From Mesocentrotus franciscanus (taxonomy: Eukaryota; Echinodermata; Echinoidea; Camarodonta; Strongylocentrotidae), in assembly GCA_037976565.1 (NCBI GenBank), contig CP137683.1, positions 2,455,561 to 2,519,560 of the forward strand: 64,000 bases of DNA. Direction: 5' to 3'. Made by a program: the position numbers and the translations under genes. This document shows positions 1 through 14,685 of this stretch, piece by piece (positions within the stretch are counted from its first letter, which is position 1; the number at the start of each line of letters is the position of its first letter). A model generated the notes under the pieces. It did not search any database. It was not told the DNA's origin and saw only the letters and a list, made by a program, of their open reading frames with translations.

Positions 1-318
1 GTTCGGAATTGTGAGTGTGCGTGCGACCATATTTCCGACCCGTGACTCCAGCGTGGTTCTAATACCCTACTATAACATACCAAAAATTAACTAAATCTTC
101 AACAATTGTTCAAATAATGGCCATGATTTAAAAGTCGTTTCACGGCAAACCGCTGCACAATACAAGTGCATACCGACGATGGGGTGCGGGTGCGGGTGCG
201 CGCACGCATGCCTGAAGTTAGCGACCACAATGATCATCATCAATTCATAATGTGAATTACTTGCATGAATTTAATGAGGATCTGAGAATACAGTCACTAT
301 TCAGTCGCTAACTTTACA
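1..318. repeat. Fold-back/MITE-like repeat, partial copy
   Basis: This stretch matches 10,970-11,350 closely (same order of motifs, several substitutions, one internal deletion after position 132). The second copy is followed by its own reverse complement, so the family is a fold-back element. The right copy of the surrounding duplication (near 60.3 kb) lacks it, so this is an insertion in the left copy. No coding sequence is seen. Confidence 0.7.
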
Positions 319-529
319 GTATGTTACTGTGCAATATCTTAATGAAATTCTAAGCAAATTCTATTCGCGTATAAATGAATAATCCACATTGCTCTTAATG
401 TATAATGAAATGTATGATACATGTTTCTGATTAGATGAATGACCCATTACTGAACTGAATTGAAAAAAATGTATACCAAATAGATGAGCAATTTATAGAG
501 GCTGCGACTAAATAGATTGATAAACTCAC

Positions 530-727
530 CTTTGCAGTGTGGTACCACATCGTGGTTCCATTCTCCGTCCGTGCTGCAGGCAAGAGCAGTGGGACCCTGT
601 ATCTGGTAACCCTCATCGCAGAAGAACTCACACCTGCTACTGAATCGTACAGCATCTGCTGACTCACACTCCGGTGGGTGGACACCCCCATGGGACACAT
701 CAAACAAGGCAGGACAGGTCTTGGTAA
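530..727 (-). CDS. Gene A exon 18: CCP domain
   Basis: The exon opens after a TAACGCAG acceptor with V-T-K-T-C-P and ends H-C-K before GTGAGT. It carries the CCP pattern of Cys, a hydrophobic turn, C-x-F-x-C-x-x-G-Y, L-x-C, W and a final C, plus the extra Cys pair typical of six-cysteine sushi modules. Phase 1 on both sides. It is nearly identical to gene B exon 62,908-63,105. It is the last exon visible before the left edge. Confidence 0.9.
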
Positions 728-3700
728 CTGCGTTATCAAGGGATATGAAGAAGTCCATAGTCCTTGTGATAATAGTAATAACTGTTTTATTTTGACATAC
801 CTTGTCTTACCAGTTTCAAGTAAAGTGACCACACTGTCCCCAGTGTAGTAATCCACCTGCACATCAAATTTTGAAATGAGGGCATTAAAACTATTTAGGG
901 GTAACTTCTACTATGACCTTCCAAACTGACATAGAAAGAAAGAGGAAGCTCACAAATTGATTTTCATCATCGTTACCAGAACTCAACCTACTCTTCAAAA
1001 AATTAATTGATGAACCCACCTGTGCACTGAAGATCTTGTCCGCTCCAAGTCTCATCTGCCTGACATGTCCGACTCACAGACTCAACGGTAGAGGGTGTGG
1101 TGAACCCTGGTCGGCAGTGAAATTGGCATGTTGTCCGAAATGAGACTTTGGGCCTTGAGCAGTCTTCGGTGAAACCATTGGTGACAGTTGGAACAGTGCA
1201 ATTCTTCACTGTGGAAATGGAGATTCATGCACAAAACATGTTTTTACATAGGGAATGAAAAATCCATTTTCCAGATTCTCACAGAATTTGGCCTAAATTC
1301 TTCTTAAGGCCATTGTATACCTTACAATTTGACCAGAATAAAATACAATGGTATTATTTATAGAATTTCAAAAAGTAAAACTGTTTCAGCATGAAGTCCC
1401 AAATGGTCATATGAATGATAATTTAAATGCATTTTAAGCCTTGAAATCAGAGAAAGAAACAAATTGGCAAGAAGACAGTGGCCAGTCATGTGACTGGTAT
1501 GACATCACTATGATTCACAGCCAATCAGGCCTTTTCTCTGACTGGAAGGCGAGGAACACTCTGCAATTTCGATACTTCTAATTCTGTAACAATTAGGAAC
1601 TGCCTGAAAGAATTACTGTTTATCCTTTTAATAGGTTATCCTATTGAAAATCTAAAATTCTTTTTCAAACATTAGTCAAATTCATGCTGTGGGATGTGCT
1701 GGACTCAACAGTTTAAAATAGCATACTTTCAATAGAATAACCTAGAGAAGGGAGAACTTTCCTAACCATTGCATATCTCCTTTTGCCCTGTCCAGAAGCC
1801 TGATTGCGATGTGTCGGTGAGCCTTTGGCAAACTCTGTCGGCATAATCAGTATCTGACGACAGTCGGTAGCCCACCTCACATGCCACGCGGCAATCTGCC
1901 CCAAAGACAGGTCCTTCTTCACAACGGCCAGTCCCAGAGACGAGGGCCACTGAACCATGCTCAGGGATGGAGATGGGGGCGCAACGGGATACTGGATATC
2001 AGAACAAGTAAAAAAGGACATATCTTTCACAATAAAGGAAACATATCTACAGAGATGTTACAGCAGTGACATAGACCTACTGAAAAGTCCTTTTTTTAAT
2101 GTTACTATTGTTATTATTACTAAATAGAATAGTGAAAAACAAAGGTAATTAATACACAAATTAACAAAAAATCAAACTTTTCTTTGACAGGGAAAAGAAT
2201 TCAACAGTAAACCTTTACTTGCCCTTCTATACCACCATTACAGCAGCAGAGAATCAAAATTATAAAAGTTGGTGTAAATTCACTTTCTGACATTTCTTCT
2301 AAAATTGCATTCTTCAAAGTTCCTCAATTCCCTGACCTTTTTACTACTACAGTGGAACCTCATAATAACAACCTCCATTGGCCCAAGGTTATTACCATGT
2401 CAAATGAAACATTATTTTTTCAGGGCTTGAAAATTAAAAGTACAACCAATCAACCAAACATTACTTGCAAACTTACTTGCCTGTGACTTGTTAAGAGAGT
2501 TGTAATGACTAACAGTGTTCTTTATAGAGAGCTTCTACTGTACCTCTCTATTTATCTTTCTTCCTATGTTTCATCCCTCCCTTACTTTTCTCACTTACCT
2601 TTTACTTCAATGTCAAAGGAGCATGTGGCCAAATGTCCTGCAAGGTCTGTGCCCCTGTACGCAAGCCTGTGAGTGCCTTCCAGTAGGGAGGTTGGTTTGG
2701 CAGCGCCCACTTCTACTGAGTGTACTGTGTACAGAGCAGCTTGCAGAGGGAACCTCTGTCAGTACCCTACATAGGATAAATCAACAGATCAACAGATCAT
2801 CTTTCCTGGTTTGCAGGCACAAAGTCAAAGTCATGTCAATTGTGACGTCCCTTGAGAGAAATGATGAGAGCAACCAGTGGCATGAATGGCCTGCCATAGT
2901 TCAAGTCCAACTTAAGTTGATCTTATTCTTTGTGAAACACCCCGGCCCCCATATGTTTGCAGGAACAAAGTCATGTCAATTGTAACATACAATTGATTTT
3001 ATGAGTTGCTAAACTACAGTGGATGTAGACTGCATGGGCTACTGCACAACATATACAAGTCCGTCCTAGCTGCCCCAAGCTGAGTCTGACAGAGTTAGGT
3101 TAAGCTCAAGTCTTTATATAATTGTGTTTAAGAGTCAAAGTCTGTGCTTGCAAACTAAATCTTCCCTGTGTCATGAATATTATATTGTAGCTAGGGTCTT
3201 GAAAGTTGTGTTTAACAGAAAACTAAAAGTACGGGTAGCAAATCTCCTCCAAGACCTACAATGATAAAATTCCTGTTTGGGCTATGAAAAGGACACTCTT
3301 GTGCCTTGAAACTAAAACAGGTAAACATATGTAGATGACTTTACCTATGTGAATTATTCTATGCCCAATCCTAAAAAACAAAGATTTTTTTTAATGAGGA
3401 TTTTACTGATAAAAATATCATTATCTAAACCTTAAAAAATCTGTCCTTAACTTAGATGGCTTTTTCTTTCAAACACACATGTGGGCTTATACCAGTATGT
3501 ATGATAATGATCTCACCATTACTGGTTCCCAGTCACTCCATGGTACAGGGGCAGAAGTGCTGTCTTCTCCTGCAAACAGTCGCTTGTTGGATGGACACAC
3601 AAAGACAGGAAGAGTGGTATCTGAGGTTTGAATCAAGAACATGGACACCTATCACTATCATCTAATCTAATACAACATCCAATATTATATAATTCATTAA

Positions 3701-6700
3701 ATGATATCATAATATGGTCCTATTTACCTAGGGTAGCCTCAATAGTACTAACATGTGTTGTTCTTCCAGAGGGCTCTGTAATTACTATTATCCTAGCATT
3801 GCCCAGGTATTAAACCAATACACCTGAGTTAAGAGGGTCAAATGTGGGTAACATACCTTCTTCAAGGATGAAAGCATCGAGTACGGATCAAACCCATGAC
3901 CTCTCATACAAGATTCAAAAGCCTGAACAATTATACCACAGTGCTTCTGTTACATTTTGTTTGGTTAAAAGAAATTTGTACCAAATAAAATTATGTTTTG
4001 CGCAAGCTATCCCTCTAAAATGTAACTAGTGAAAAGTCAATTTATGTTAGTGGCAGAAAAAAGTATTGAATAATTGTTGAACAAGTGAGTTATTAATATT
4101 GCATATTTATAATGTTATATATAAAACACTTGGTAAATTCATTTAAAAAAATGAAAAATACACAGAATAACAAACGACAACTTTTCCCCTGAGTCACCTT
4201 CACAAACAATCTGCTGACCATCCCACTGTCCGGCTGCCTGACACACCCTCCTTGCCGACCCTCCAGTCTTGGTGAATCCTTGAGAGCACACCATGTTACA
4301 GGCCGTGCTATACTTCTGCCTCCCATCTATCGCCTGTGGTGATCCTTGGTACAGGCATCCAGTCACTCGTCCATTGCTGGGTGTGGCAGGCATGGGGCAG
4401 GTCACAACTGAAACAAAAATGGACGGCGGTAATTTTTTACCATGAACTTGATGAACAGACAAAACTGGGCCCCGGCTTTTAAACAGTTGCAATCATTTCA
4501 AATCGATCATGACTTGATATCAAGTACAACTCAGTATTAAAGTTATAAGAGTTTGTAAGTTTGTAAGTTATTGGGGGACTTATGGTCAATTTGGATCAAT
4601 CTCAATTTTTTGTATGACCGGGCCCTGGTGTTCTCAGTAACTGTTCCAAAGCACCTGACCTCATTATTCAAAGTTATCCCAACCTCTCACTACACATGTA
4701 TTCATGGAATGCCAGAAAACCAATGTTCCTCATTGTTTGTTTCATTTTGTATGATTGTATTAGCATTTAATCAAAATTTCCACCCCTGAACAGAAACATC
4801 TGAAAGGGGGTTACATAAACAACATTATCACAACAACTACTTGCATTTGTTACAACTGTCAGGTTCGAAAGCACTTACTTGTACAAGTCAGATCAGGCCC
4901 ACCCCAGACTCCATCACCATCACCATTACCATCGTCGGAGCAGGTCCTCTGAACGGGCGTGGCTGGTAAATACCCCACATCGCATGCCAGGGTGCAGACC
5001 GCTCCATAGTTCTCATGGGAAGAGGAACATCCACGCTTCTCTCCATTGACTGGGGCATGAATGTCACTCCCTGAGCAGGTTATTACTGATGAAAGCAAGA
5101 TGTTGAATCACGACATTTAACTCTATGCATTACTTGCCACATATAATATACTGTTATTTGGGTTTGTGTAATACTGCAGCAAAAGCACAGTAAGGGTTAA
5201 TAGAGGAGAGGTATGGAGAAGACCGACCTATCAAACCCACCCCCAACAAAGAGGGAACACACAGGTAGATAACAATGATTTTTATTATGATGATAACAGA
5301 AGAGATGAAAATCAGTCATCGGACTGTGGATCACAAGGTCCGCGGTTCAAGTCCCACCGCGGCACTAATGTCCTTTGGCAAGACATTGATCTACATTTGC
5401 CACTCTCCACCCAGGTGTTAAATGGGTACCCGGTAGGATGCGAAAGCTAATGTGCTTAGATTAGCAAGTGTGCGCTTGTAAAAATGACGCCTGGCTGGAA
5501 TGCTCCCCAGGGAGTGGAGAATGTGCATACATTGTGTGCAGGTAAGCCTGAATCCGATGACCGGGGTAATAATATATATATCTGTAAAGCGCTTTGAGAG
5601 GGCCTTCGGTCCTGAAAAGCGCTATATAAGAACTAGCTATTATTATTATTATTATTAAATGTATTATTATCAGTAATCAGAAAAAATGTAGCCTACTTAG
5701 TGTATACTTTTTTTTTAATGACCAAATACTATAGTCAAGTACATGTCATCAATAGTTTGAACAGCCAGCAGGACAGAAAAAGTGGCCCAAGGTCATGTAT
5801 GACATACACAATACACAGGATCACCTAAAATTTCATTCTAAACAATTTCAATCATTTAAAACATTTATTCCACAAAGCAATATCAATCTGGGAGCACCTA
5901 CAGCGACAGGTCGGTGCGGCTCGATTCCAGGTTCGATCATGTTGACATGTGAGGGCAGCATTCCCAGTGAGGTAGTACCCAGCGCTGCAGGAGAAGTGAC
6001 ACTGATTGCCAGATGGTACCTGGTCTCCAGTGGGGCAGGCCTGGGTGGTGGTGATCTGAAGAGCCTTGGTGAGGCCAGGCTTCCTGCAATGGATTTCTGG
6101 GTGAATCAAATTTGCAATTTAAAAAATCTGTTTTTAATTTTTTTACTGAATGAATATGAATGTAATAAGAACTAGAAAAGTCAACACAAAGCGTAGCATC
6201 CCCTCGGTACAAGTTACCTCCATTAGACTATACTATTATATTACTATATAATTAGGTGTTTTTGCATATTTAATGAGCTATGACCTTTCACCTTTGACCT
6301 GCATACTCTGAAATCAAACTTAGGCTGTGTTTGGATACCATGTACCTTCATATCAAATTTGATTAAAATCCGTCAAACAGTACTAAAGTTATCAATCGGA
6401 AACCAGATTCGCATATTTAATGAGCTATGACCTTTGACCTACATGCTCGGAAATTGAAATTAGGCTGTGTTTTGATACCATGTACCTTCATATAAAATTT
6501 GATTAAAATCCGTCAAACATTATTAAGTTATTGAACAGAAACCAGATTGGCATATTTAATGAGCTATGACCTTTGACCTACATACTCCGAAATCGAACTT
6601 AGCCTGTATTTTGATTCCATGTACCTTCATATCAAATTTCATTAAAATCCGTCAAACATTACTAAAGTTATCGATCAGAAACCAGATTCGCATATTTAAT

Positions 6701-9700
6701 GAGCTATGACCTTTGACCTACATACTCAGAAATCGAACTTAGCCTGTATTTTGATTCCATGTACCTTCACATCAAATTTCATTAAAATCCGTCAGACATT
6801 ACTAAAGTTATCGATCAGAAACCAGATTCGCATATTTAATGAGCTATGACCTTTGACCTACATACTCGGAAATTGAACTTAGGCTGTGTTTTGATACCAT
6901 GTACCTTCATATCAAATTTGATTAAAATCCGTCAAACATTATTAAAGTTATTGAACAGAAACCAGATTGGCATATTTAATGAGCCATGACCTTTGACCTT
7001 TGACCTTTGACCTACATACTCCGAAATCGAACTTAGCCTGTATTTTGATACCATGTACCTTCATATCAAACTTCATCAAAATCCGTCAAACATTACTGAA
7101 GTTATTGATCAGAAACCAAATTTGTTACGGACGGACACACGGAAGGAAGGACGGACAGCCGCGTTTCTATATCCCCTCCGACTTCATCGGCGAGGGAATA
7201 ATAATCTGTTTCATTTTTCTAAACGTAATAATAATATTGGTATAGCTAATAGAATCTTTATAGCGCACATATCCACCATACAAGGTGCTCAAGTGTTCCA
7301 ATAGTACCCTTGCTCTAGCTAGGATACAAAGTTCAGTGCTCCCAGAATTCCATTTACCACCTGGGTAGAGAGTAGCAAATATAGATTATTGCATTACCAA
7401 AGGACACTAGTGCCGTGCCGGGGCTTGAACCAACAACCTTCACATCACTAGTCACCTCTTTCATGACAATCAACTCAAGGTGGACTTTCCCTATAAGCCT
7501 CAGTCACACATAAAGTGGTAAATCACCTACTAATCTAATGCAGCAAAATAAAATGCCACTATCAACAACAGGACACACTACGACAATACATCATCTGTTA
7601 TCATATCCCCCAAAATTTGTACATACAAATTTTATCTTTCAATATTGTTATACATGTACCTGTCTATTCATGTTCCTTTCATAATTATATGATTTATGTT
7701 ATTAATTTCTAAAATATTTTGCAGTCCGGTCTTTGAATTTAATGAAATTCAAACACTGTTCCACTTCAAATTAATTCAATACAGGTCGACTTTATCACCA
7801 ATGAACAGCTGAAAAACGCACTCACTTGTGCAGGTGGGCGTCGACCCTACCCAGATGGCTTCAGTACTTCCTGCCTGGGCACTGCACTGCTGAGCACTGT
7901 TGCTTATCTCATAGCCCACGTCACATGCAAAGTTACACCTGGAGCCGTAGTTCCTCGAGCAAGCTCCTATGATTCTGCCATGGCTAGGGGCAACCAAGCT
8001 GGGACACTGGAGGACTATAGAGCAAGATCGGATGGCCAGAGTCATATGTAAGGGTGTTATGAACTGCAAATGGATTCTTTATCTCATAGACACGTTAATA
8101 GTCATCTGGATTTCAGGGCAACGTTTCATGAAACCATCAGTACAAGTTTGCCTACATCTAATTTAAATATGTGTTACATGGGATGTGGGCAAATTGGTAC
8201 TTATGTTTTTTATGAAACAATGCCCTGATAAATTGTACATGAATGTATTAAAACGACCATGTGTTATTCAAGAGTGTAATGCAAGAAATTGATTCTCTAA
8301 TTTGCCATTGTTCACTGTTCAGCAATTTATATATTTTCTACTAAAATTGTTTTGCAGATGCCATGCATTCAAAAATTTGTACAAAATGTGTAAGATTATT
8401 TATAGACTTTATCATTTACACTGAATTAGATTTAAATTTATGCCAGACGGTTTCACCCTATGAAACTGAAAAAGAGACTCTGATATACAGGGGTCCCATA
8501 TGTGCGAAACAATATAAAGCCTGAAATGGAGAAGTGTCAGGGTCTGAAATCAGACTGTGGCTTGAAAACTGGCACCCCTGTTACAGATTTTTTAGACTGT
8601 TCTGTGTTTAAGTTTTTGTTTGATTCTGGGAGAGTACCAGCCAAGGATTGAATGAATAAACCACTATACCCCCTTCAACTTCAAGTAAAAACTTTGCAAA
8701 ACTTCTCATCACATACTCTGACAGGTTGGCGGTGGCCGACTCCATGAACCGGCTGAACCACTCTTCTGGCATTCCGTTGACCTTTGACCCTGGAGCCTGT
8801 ATCCGACACCACAGCTGTACGTACATACAGAGCCTCTTATTGCACCGTTTGGACAGGTCACTTGGAGTGGAGCAGAAGCAGAGAGACTGCTGCAGCGGAT
8901 AACTGGAAAGTAATAGGCAATTCATGGAAAGTCATCTACATGTGACAACAGGGGAACATATTCAATCCAGGATTCATTCAACCAAGCAATTGAACAAATT
9001 TAATAATATGAGTATATGTGAAGACATATAATTAAAGGCAACATTCTTTTATAAACTACTGTCTGTGGTCATTTAGTGGTTTCCACAACACATTTCCTTT
9101 GGGTTTAATCTTTCTACACTAACAGATTTCTGAACTTCAACCCTCGACCAAACACTTAACCAAACCCTAGCTTACCATATCCCTAAACCTAACTTAAAAC
9201 CCAATGCTACCCCTTACCCTTACCAAGGAGTTTCCCTTACCCTATATAAAGCATATGTCACCAGAGCAAATGTCAGGTCACCCTTTCTTTGGTGACTCCT
9301 ATAATGGTGGCAGCGGTGGGATATATTCAATGCCATCAGAATGAATTCATATTCCAAAAGCAGTGTTCCACATCAATTTATTTACATTTTAGTCTAGATA
9401 ATAATTTATGGAGTTTGCATGCATCTACTCCCTGTTAATAATTGACAATATGGGGGTCTGGAGTTAAAATGGGGCCCACCCCTGTTAGTTCAACAATGTT
9501 TTCAAAATTTTTAGAATTTTTTCTCATGATATACATATGTCAAATTTTAACATCGCGAAAGTCTGCCAGTGGCATTATGTCTATCTTTGACTGACCTGCA
9601 ACAGTGACAGAGAATCGACAGGAGGCTTCATTTCCGGAGCTATCCACAGCGACATAAGCTACAGCATGGGTGCCTTCTGGAAGAGAAGTTCCCGGTGCAG

Positions 9701-12700
9701 TTGACCCACCGTTCAGACGAGGGGTGATGGATTCTCCCGAGTTATCTGATACAGTTGGTGCTGACCAACTGACCGTTGCACTTGAGGACAGTGAGGAGCA
9801 AAGGCAGTCTGGGATGGGGGCATCTAGTGAAGACCGGTGCAGTGGTATCTAGAATACAACATACAAGTTATAGGAAATCAATGAAGATTAATGTCTTGTT
9901 GAAAGGGCCCTCTAACCCAACTATAAACTTAGCCTTTCAAAACATGAATACACCTCTACTAATTAATATTCCAGCTTAAGATTTTTCAGAAAATCTCTAT
10001 ATTGACCAAAAATGATAATAACCATCCATTTTCACAGATCTCACGCTTGCTAAGCTCCACCCCTTGAAAAAGGTAAATACGGTCACGTGGCTTGATGACG
10101 CATTTTACGTCATTGCGGGAATGTCCTTGTATTTGTCCTACAACTAAGGATCTTACAATCTCATTGTAATTCATAATTAGGAATGACGAAATGGCCAGAA
10201 ACATTCTGGGATTATCAAGTGCATATTATTTTTCGGATAATTGTCTCTTTTTTATATTAATATCATAGTTTGCCTTTTTAAAGACATTTTAATGCCTAAT
10301 TCACCCTCCTTTTCACCAAGAAGTCGCAAGCAGACAATTTTTGCTTACACTCATACCACAGTCCTTTCATTATTTTGCGTGCGCGTTCTTGTCAGCCTGG
10401 TGTCATTTTCCTTTAGAACACAAACTATCAAACGAGTGGGCAAAGAGTCCACATTGATTATTTTTATCATTATTTTTGCATTCGTACTTTACGCTTGCGG
10501 CTTAGTTTCATTTTTTCAATTCTATGGCTGGGATCTGCCGATACTATCAAGCCACCAAGAAAGGATTGGGATGCAGAAAAGGAGGAGAAGACTGTGAGGA
10601 CTGCAGCTGAGAAAAGGACAAAATTGAGGGTAATTTTCCACTTAGAATACTAACTGTTCGGCCTCGAGAGTTCAGTTTAGACCGCTCGTTGTCACTCCGA
10701 TATGCACTTTCAATTTCACCGTATGCAATGGTACATGCGCCTGAACTGGAGTACGAGGTTGTATTTATTATAACCTCGTACATTGGATGAGTGATTATTA
10801 AAGTCTAGACTAACGTTAGATCTGGTCTATATTTCATCAGTCTCAGTCAGTTGACAATTTATATAAGGTCTAGATGTACCGGTTTGCTTCTGCCTCTGCC
10901 TGAGGTGCCTCGTCGAGCTCTGGCCCGGGCTCTGGCTCGAACTGGTTTGATGTTACTGTGGTCAATTTTCAGCGCTTGTTCAGAACTGTGAGTGTGTGAC
11001 CATATTTTCTACCCATGACTCCGGCGTGGATCTAATACCCTACTATAACATACCAAAAATCAACTAAATCTTCAACAATTGTTCAAATAATGGTCATGAT
11101 TTAAAAGTCGTTATTTTTCTTACCTGTTTCATGTCAATTTTCTTATATTTTTTGGAGTATTTTTCCTAAAAACGAAGACATTAGTATACATGCACTTTCT
11201 CACAGGTTTCATGGCAAACCGCTGCACAATACAAGTGCATATCGACGATTGGGTGATGGTGCGCGCGCATTCCTGAAGTTAGTGACCGTAATGATCATCA
11301 TCAATTCATAATGTGAATTACTTTCATGAATTTAATGAGGATCTGAGAATACAGTCGCCCGCACCCCATCGTCGGTATGCACTGTATTGTGCAGCTGTTT
11401 GCTGTGAAACCTGTGAAAAAGTGCATGTATACTAATGTCTTCGTTCTTAGGAAAAATACTCCAAAAAATATAAGAAAATTGACACGAAACAGGTAAGAGA
11501 GATAACGACTTTTAAATTATGACCATTATTTGAACAATTGTTGAAGATTTAGTTGATTTTTGGTATGTTATATATAGTAGGGTATCTCCATTCAAGTGCT
11601 ATGTTATGTTGCTTTATAATGCCAATGTTGTCTCCTGCGGTGACGTCATATGCTATTGCGCAATACAGCTCCGAAACTGGGCTTTTTTTCTGAGCTGTCT
11701 GAGTCGTCATTTTTAAAGCTAGATTCTAGAATTATTGATGATTTCTAAGAAAAAAATCATTGTCATATTCAGAATCTCCATCAAAAACTCTTCTACATGT
11801 CTTTTTTTTTCAATTTTAAGCCCGTTTTGATTAGAGGAGCCCTTTAAGGACATTAGTGCTGGACTGGGATTTGAACCCTCAACTACTTGACTGAAAGTGA
11901 AGTGAATGACACTCTTTATGGATCACTTTAATCATTCAATCCATCTCACACATTGTTGTGTAGCACAAGTATATGGATCTCTTGCCAAAATGCTGTAGCT
12001 ACTTGCTTTGACCACCTGGAGAATTGAAACTGACCAAGAAAATAATCTTATATTTTTTTCAATCATACTATTACTAGGCCTATACACACATATGTGCCAC
12101 ACAAAATAGGTCCACATGACTCAATTATATTGTTATAAGGTGCATGGACCCTGCAATTTCATCCCCCTCCGCTCCCCCCTCCCCCACTGAAACACACTGA
12201 AGAATCCTGGATCCAGAACTGTCCAGGCTCAAACTTTCCAGAATTCCATTCATCCTACCTGCACAGGAAGGGTTGGAGCCTGACCAACTTCCTGATATTC
12301 CACACAAACGTGAAGAGCTGCCCTGAAGCGTGTATCCCTCGTTGCAGGATATGCTGCAGCGACTGTTGTAGTAACTGCTGTCAGAGCAACTGACTTGGCC
12401 ATTGGACGGACTGGAGAGGGCGCCACATGATATACCTGTCGATTTACATGCAGAAAAAAAAATGTAAGTGATGTTGCTCATGTTTTTGTCTTACAATTAA
12501 GTGACAGCTTGTGTGAATGTTTTCCCACAGCATAAATTCAAAGTGACACCCCAAGTCACTGAATAAAAATGATAAAAATGTGTTCATGTTTACTGTGTTT
12601 GATTGATATGTTGCAACTTTTATCCAGTCAGGGTAGACAGGGATTGGAACCGTCAACTTACGGACACACGCAGGGGCAGATCCACTCCAAGTACCAGAAT

Positions 12701-14654
12701 TCCCAGACCTTGAACAACTTCTTCTCACAGATCCCCCTGATATCCGGTATCCCTTCGAGCAGGAGTAGGTACAGCGGGAACCAACATTGGCAGAGTTTGA
12801 ACAAGAACCAAAACCATGGGTAGGGCGTCTCAATGAAGTGCATCTAATGACTGAATGGGGAGAAAGAGATGACATTATAATTTAATTTTGAAAATATTCT
12901 ACTTATGCCTGGATTAAACTTTGTTTATAGTATCATTATTAACAATCGTTACACACTGTGAAAGCCTGGGAAGATGTGCACCATTGTTTCATAGACACTT
13001 TATGATTATTTACATTTGGAGAAGCAGTGGGTCAACTGACCTTAAATTTAATGTCACATACTATTTTAAAGAGCTTATATAACGGCAGATTAAAAACCTA
13101 ACGATCAAAAGTCATATGGAAAAGATCACCAGTGCAAGATTATTATAGCCTAAACCCTATGAATGCCACCAAAAATCAGAATGGATACGAACATGAACAC
13201 ATAATCAGACACTGCATGGGCCTGGGGAAGTTACTGGCCTGTTGAAAGGGCCAGTATATCATACAAATTAATGAGAAACATCAGAATTTATGAAAACAAC
13301 AATGAGGGTCTCCATAACTTAGTTTTAATAATTAATGTCATAACTACTAGATAGGTCTATCAAAATAAAACATCTTAAGAAAAGCAGCCATCACATCACC
13401 TGGCTATCATTGTAGAAATTAGTCAGAAAAATCTGGGTGCTTCATGCCTGGCCTTGGAGTTTTTTTGACACAGTTTGTCTTTTGACGTAGTACTTTGAGC
13501 AATGACTTGATCATGAACACTGTTAACTATATCGCGTTGCTTTACTATAGCTATCCTATCGACCCCACCTTCTCCACTCTCCACAGATCCCTCCCAGATC
13601 AAGCCCCAGCCTATCACTGCGATGAGTCCTCCGCTATTACGCTTCGTGCGTGGCGCGGTGGAAAATTTTTTACAATCTTATAACTTATTTCATTTGTTTT
13701 TGCTATTACCGTAGTCCTTACCATATGGTACACGTAAAAACCGGCATTCTGATCCATGTGAAATAAGGTACAATCATCAACTTGTAGATCTAAATCAGTT
13801 TTAGGTCGCTTTCTGCAAATTTATCTATCTGAGATAGATTGGTACCTGTGAGAGGACGAATTCCTCCATTCATCTCCACACATACCCATATGATTATTTA
13901 CGTCTGGGGACCGACCTTTAACGTCACCATCCGAAAGACGTGACTCAGTTTCGAACCTGCGTCCTCGGCTAAATCAGTTTGTACCTTCCACTGTTACAGG
14001 CGCACTGGATTACAGGCCCACGCCGCGCCACAACGCCTACTTGTCCAGTCAATATTTGTGTAGCCTCATTTTAAGTTTTTTTTATAACATTTCTCAAACT
14101 CGAAGAAATTTTAGCTCTTTCACAGTATTTTGTTGAGCACAAATCAGTCAGTATGTAATGTAGACATTATTGAATATATACAAATTTTCAGAGAAAGGAA
14201 ATTTCTATCAATATCATACTCATTAAAGATGAGGTCAATACTACAAATATAAATTTTGCTTTTTATTTAGACTACTAGGGGATTTCCCTTTTTTCTGCGC
14301 CTGCGTAATTCCTTTTTACTTAAACTCATGCGAAGGGTGTGAGGGAGAGGGAGGGGAGAGGGAGGGAGAGGGAGAGGGAGGGAGAGGGGAGGAGAGGGGC
14401 AGGCCGGGGGAGGGGGCTAGGAGACTCTTGGTAAAGAATTAATAATTGACTTTTGGAACAGATTCCGTCAACATGGTACGAAATCATCAATCAGTCCCTT
14501 CATATTCACAATGCCTGCAAACTCACCCTAGCCAACAAGAGCACTTATTTTGTTTTTCTTCCCAATTCGTGAGAAAATATTTAGCAGCGCTTCATCAAGC
14601 CGGTGAATAAGCGGGGGTGATGGAGAGAAGAACCACAATTTTTTTGGGAGGCAA

Positions 14655-14685
<31 letters not shown>

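Larger units (their letters stand above)
320..1640. repeat. Left arm of a segmental (gene-scale) duplication
   Basis: Exons and introns here are nearly identical to 60,311-60,456 plus 62,847-64,000, in the same orientation. Similarity runs through intron DNA, including the stretch around 1,470-1,600 that matches 63,850-63,990. It reaches the window edge, so its true extent is unknown. The right arm carries an extra 2.4-kb insertion. The protein differences are one residue in one shared exon and about four in the other. Confidence 0.9.

Noticed and set aside
1881..2069. Plus-strand ORF over gene A exon 16
   Set aside because: It is antisense to a well-supported CCP exon with splice sites.
8608..8925. 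105-codon minus-strand ORF overlapping gene A exon 9
   Set aside because: It lacks the CCP cysteine pattern, which is present in another frame bounded by good splice sites.
10241..10597. 118-codon hydrophobic plus-strand ORF
   Set aside because: Low-complexity AT-rich coding, no splice sites or domain, and no relation to neighbouring exons.
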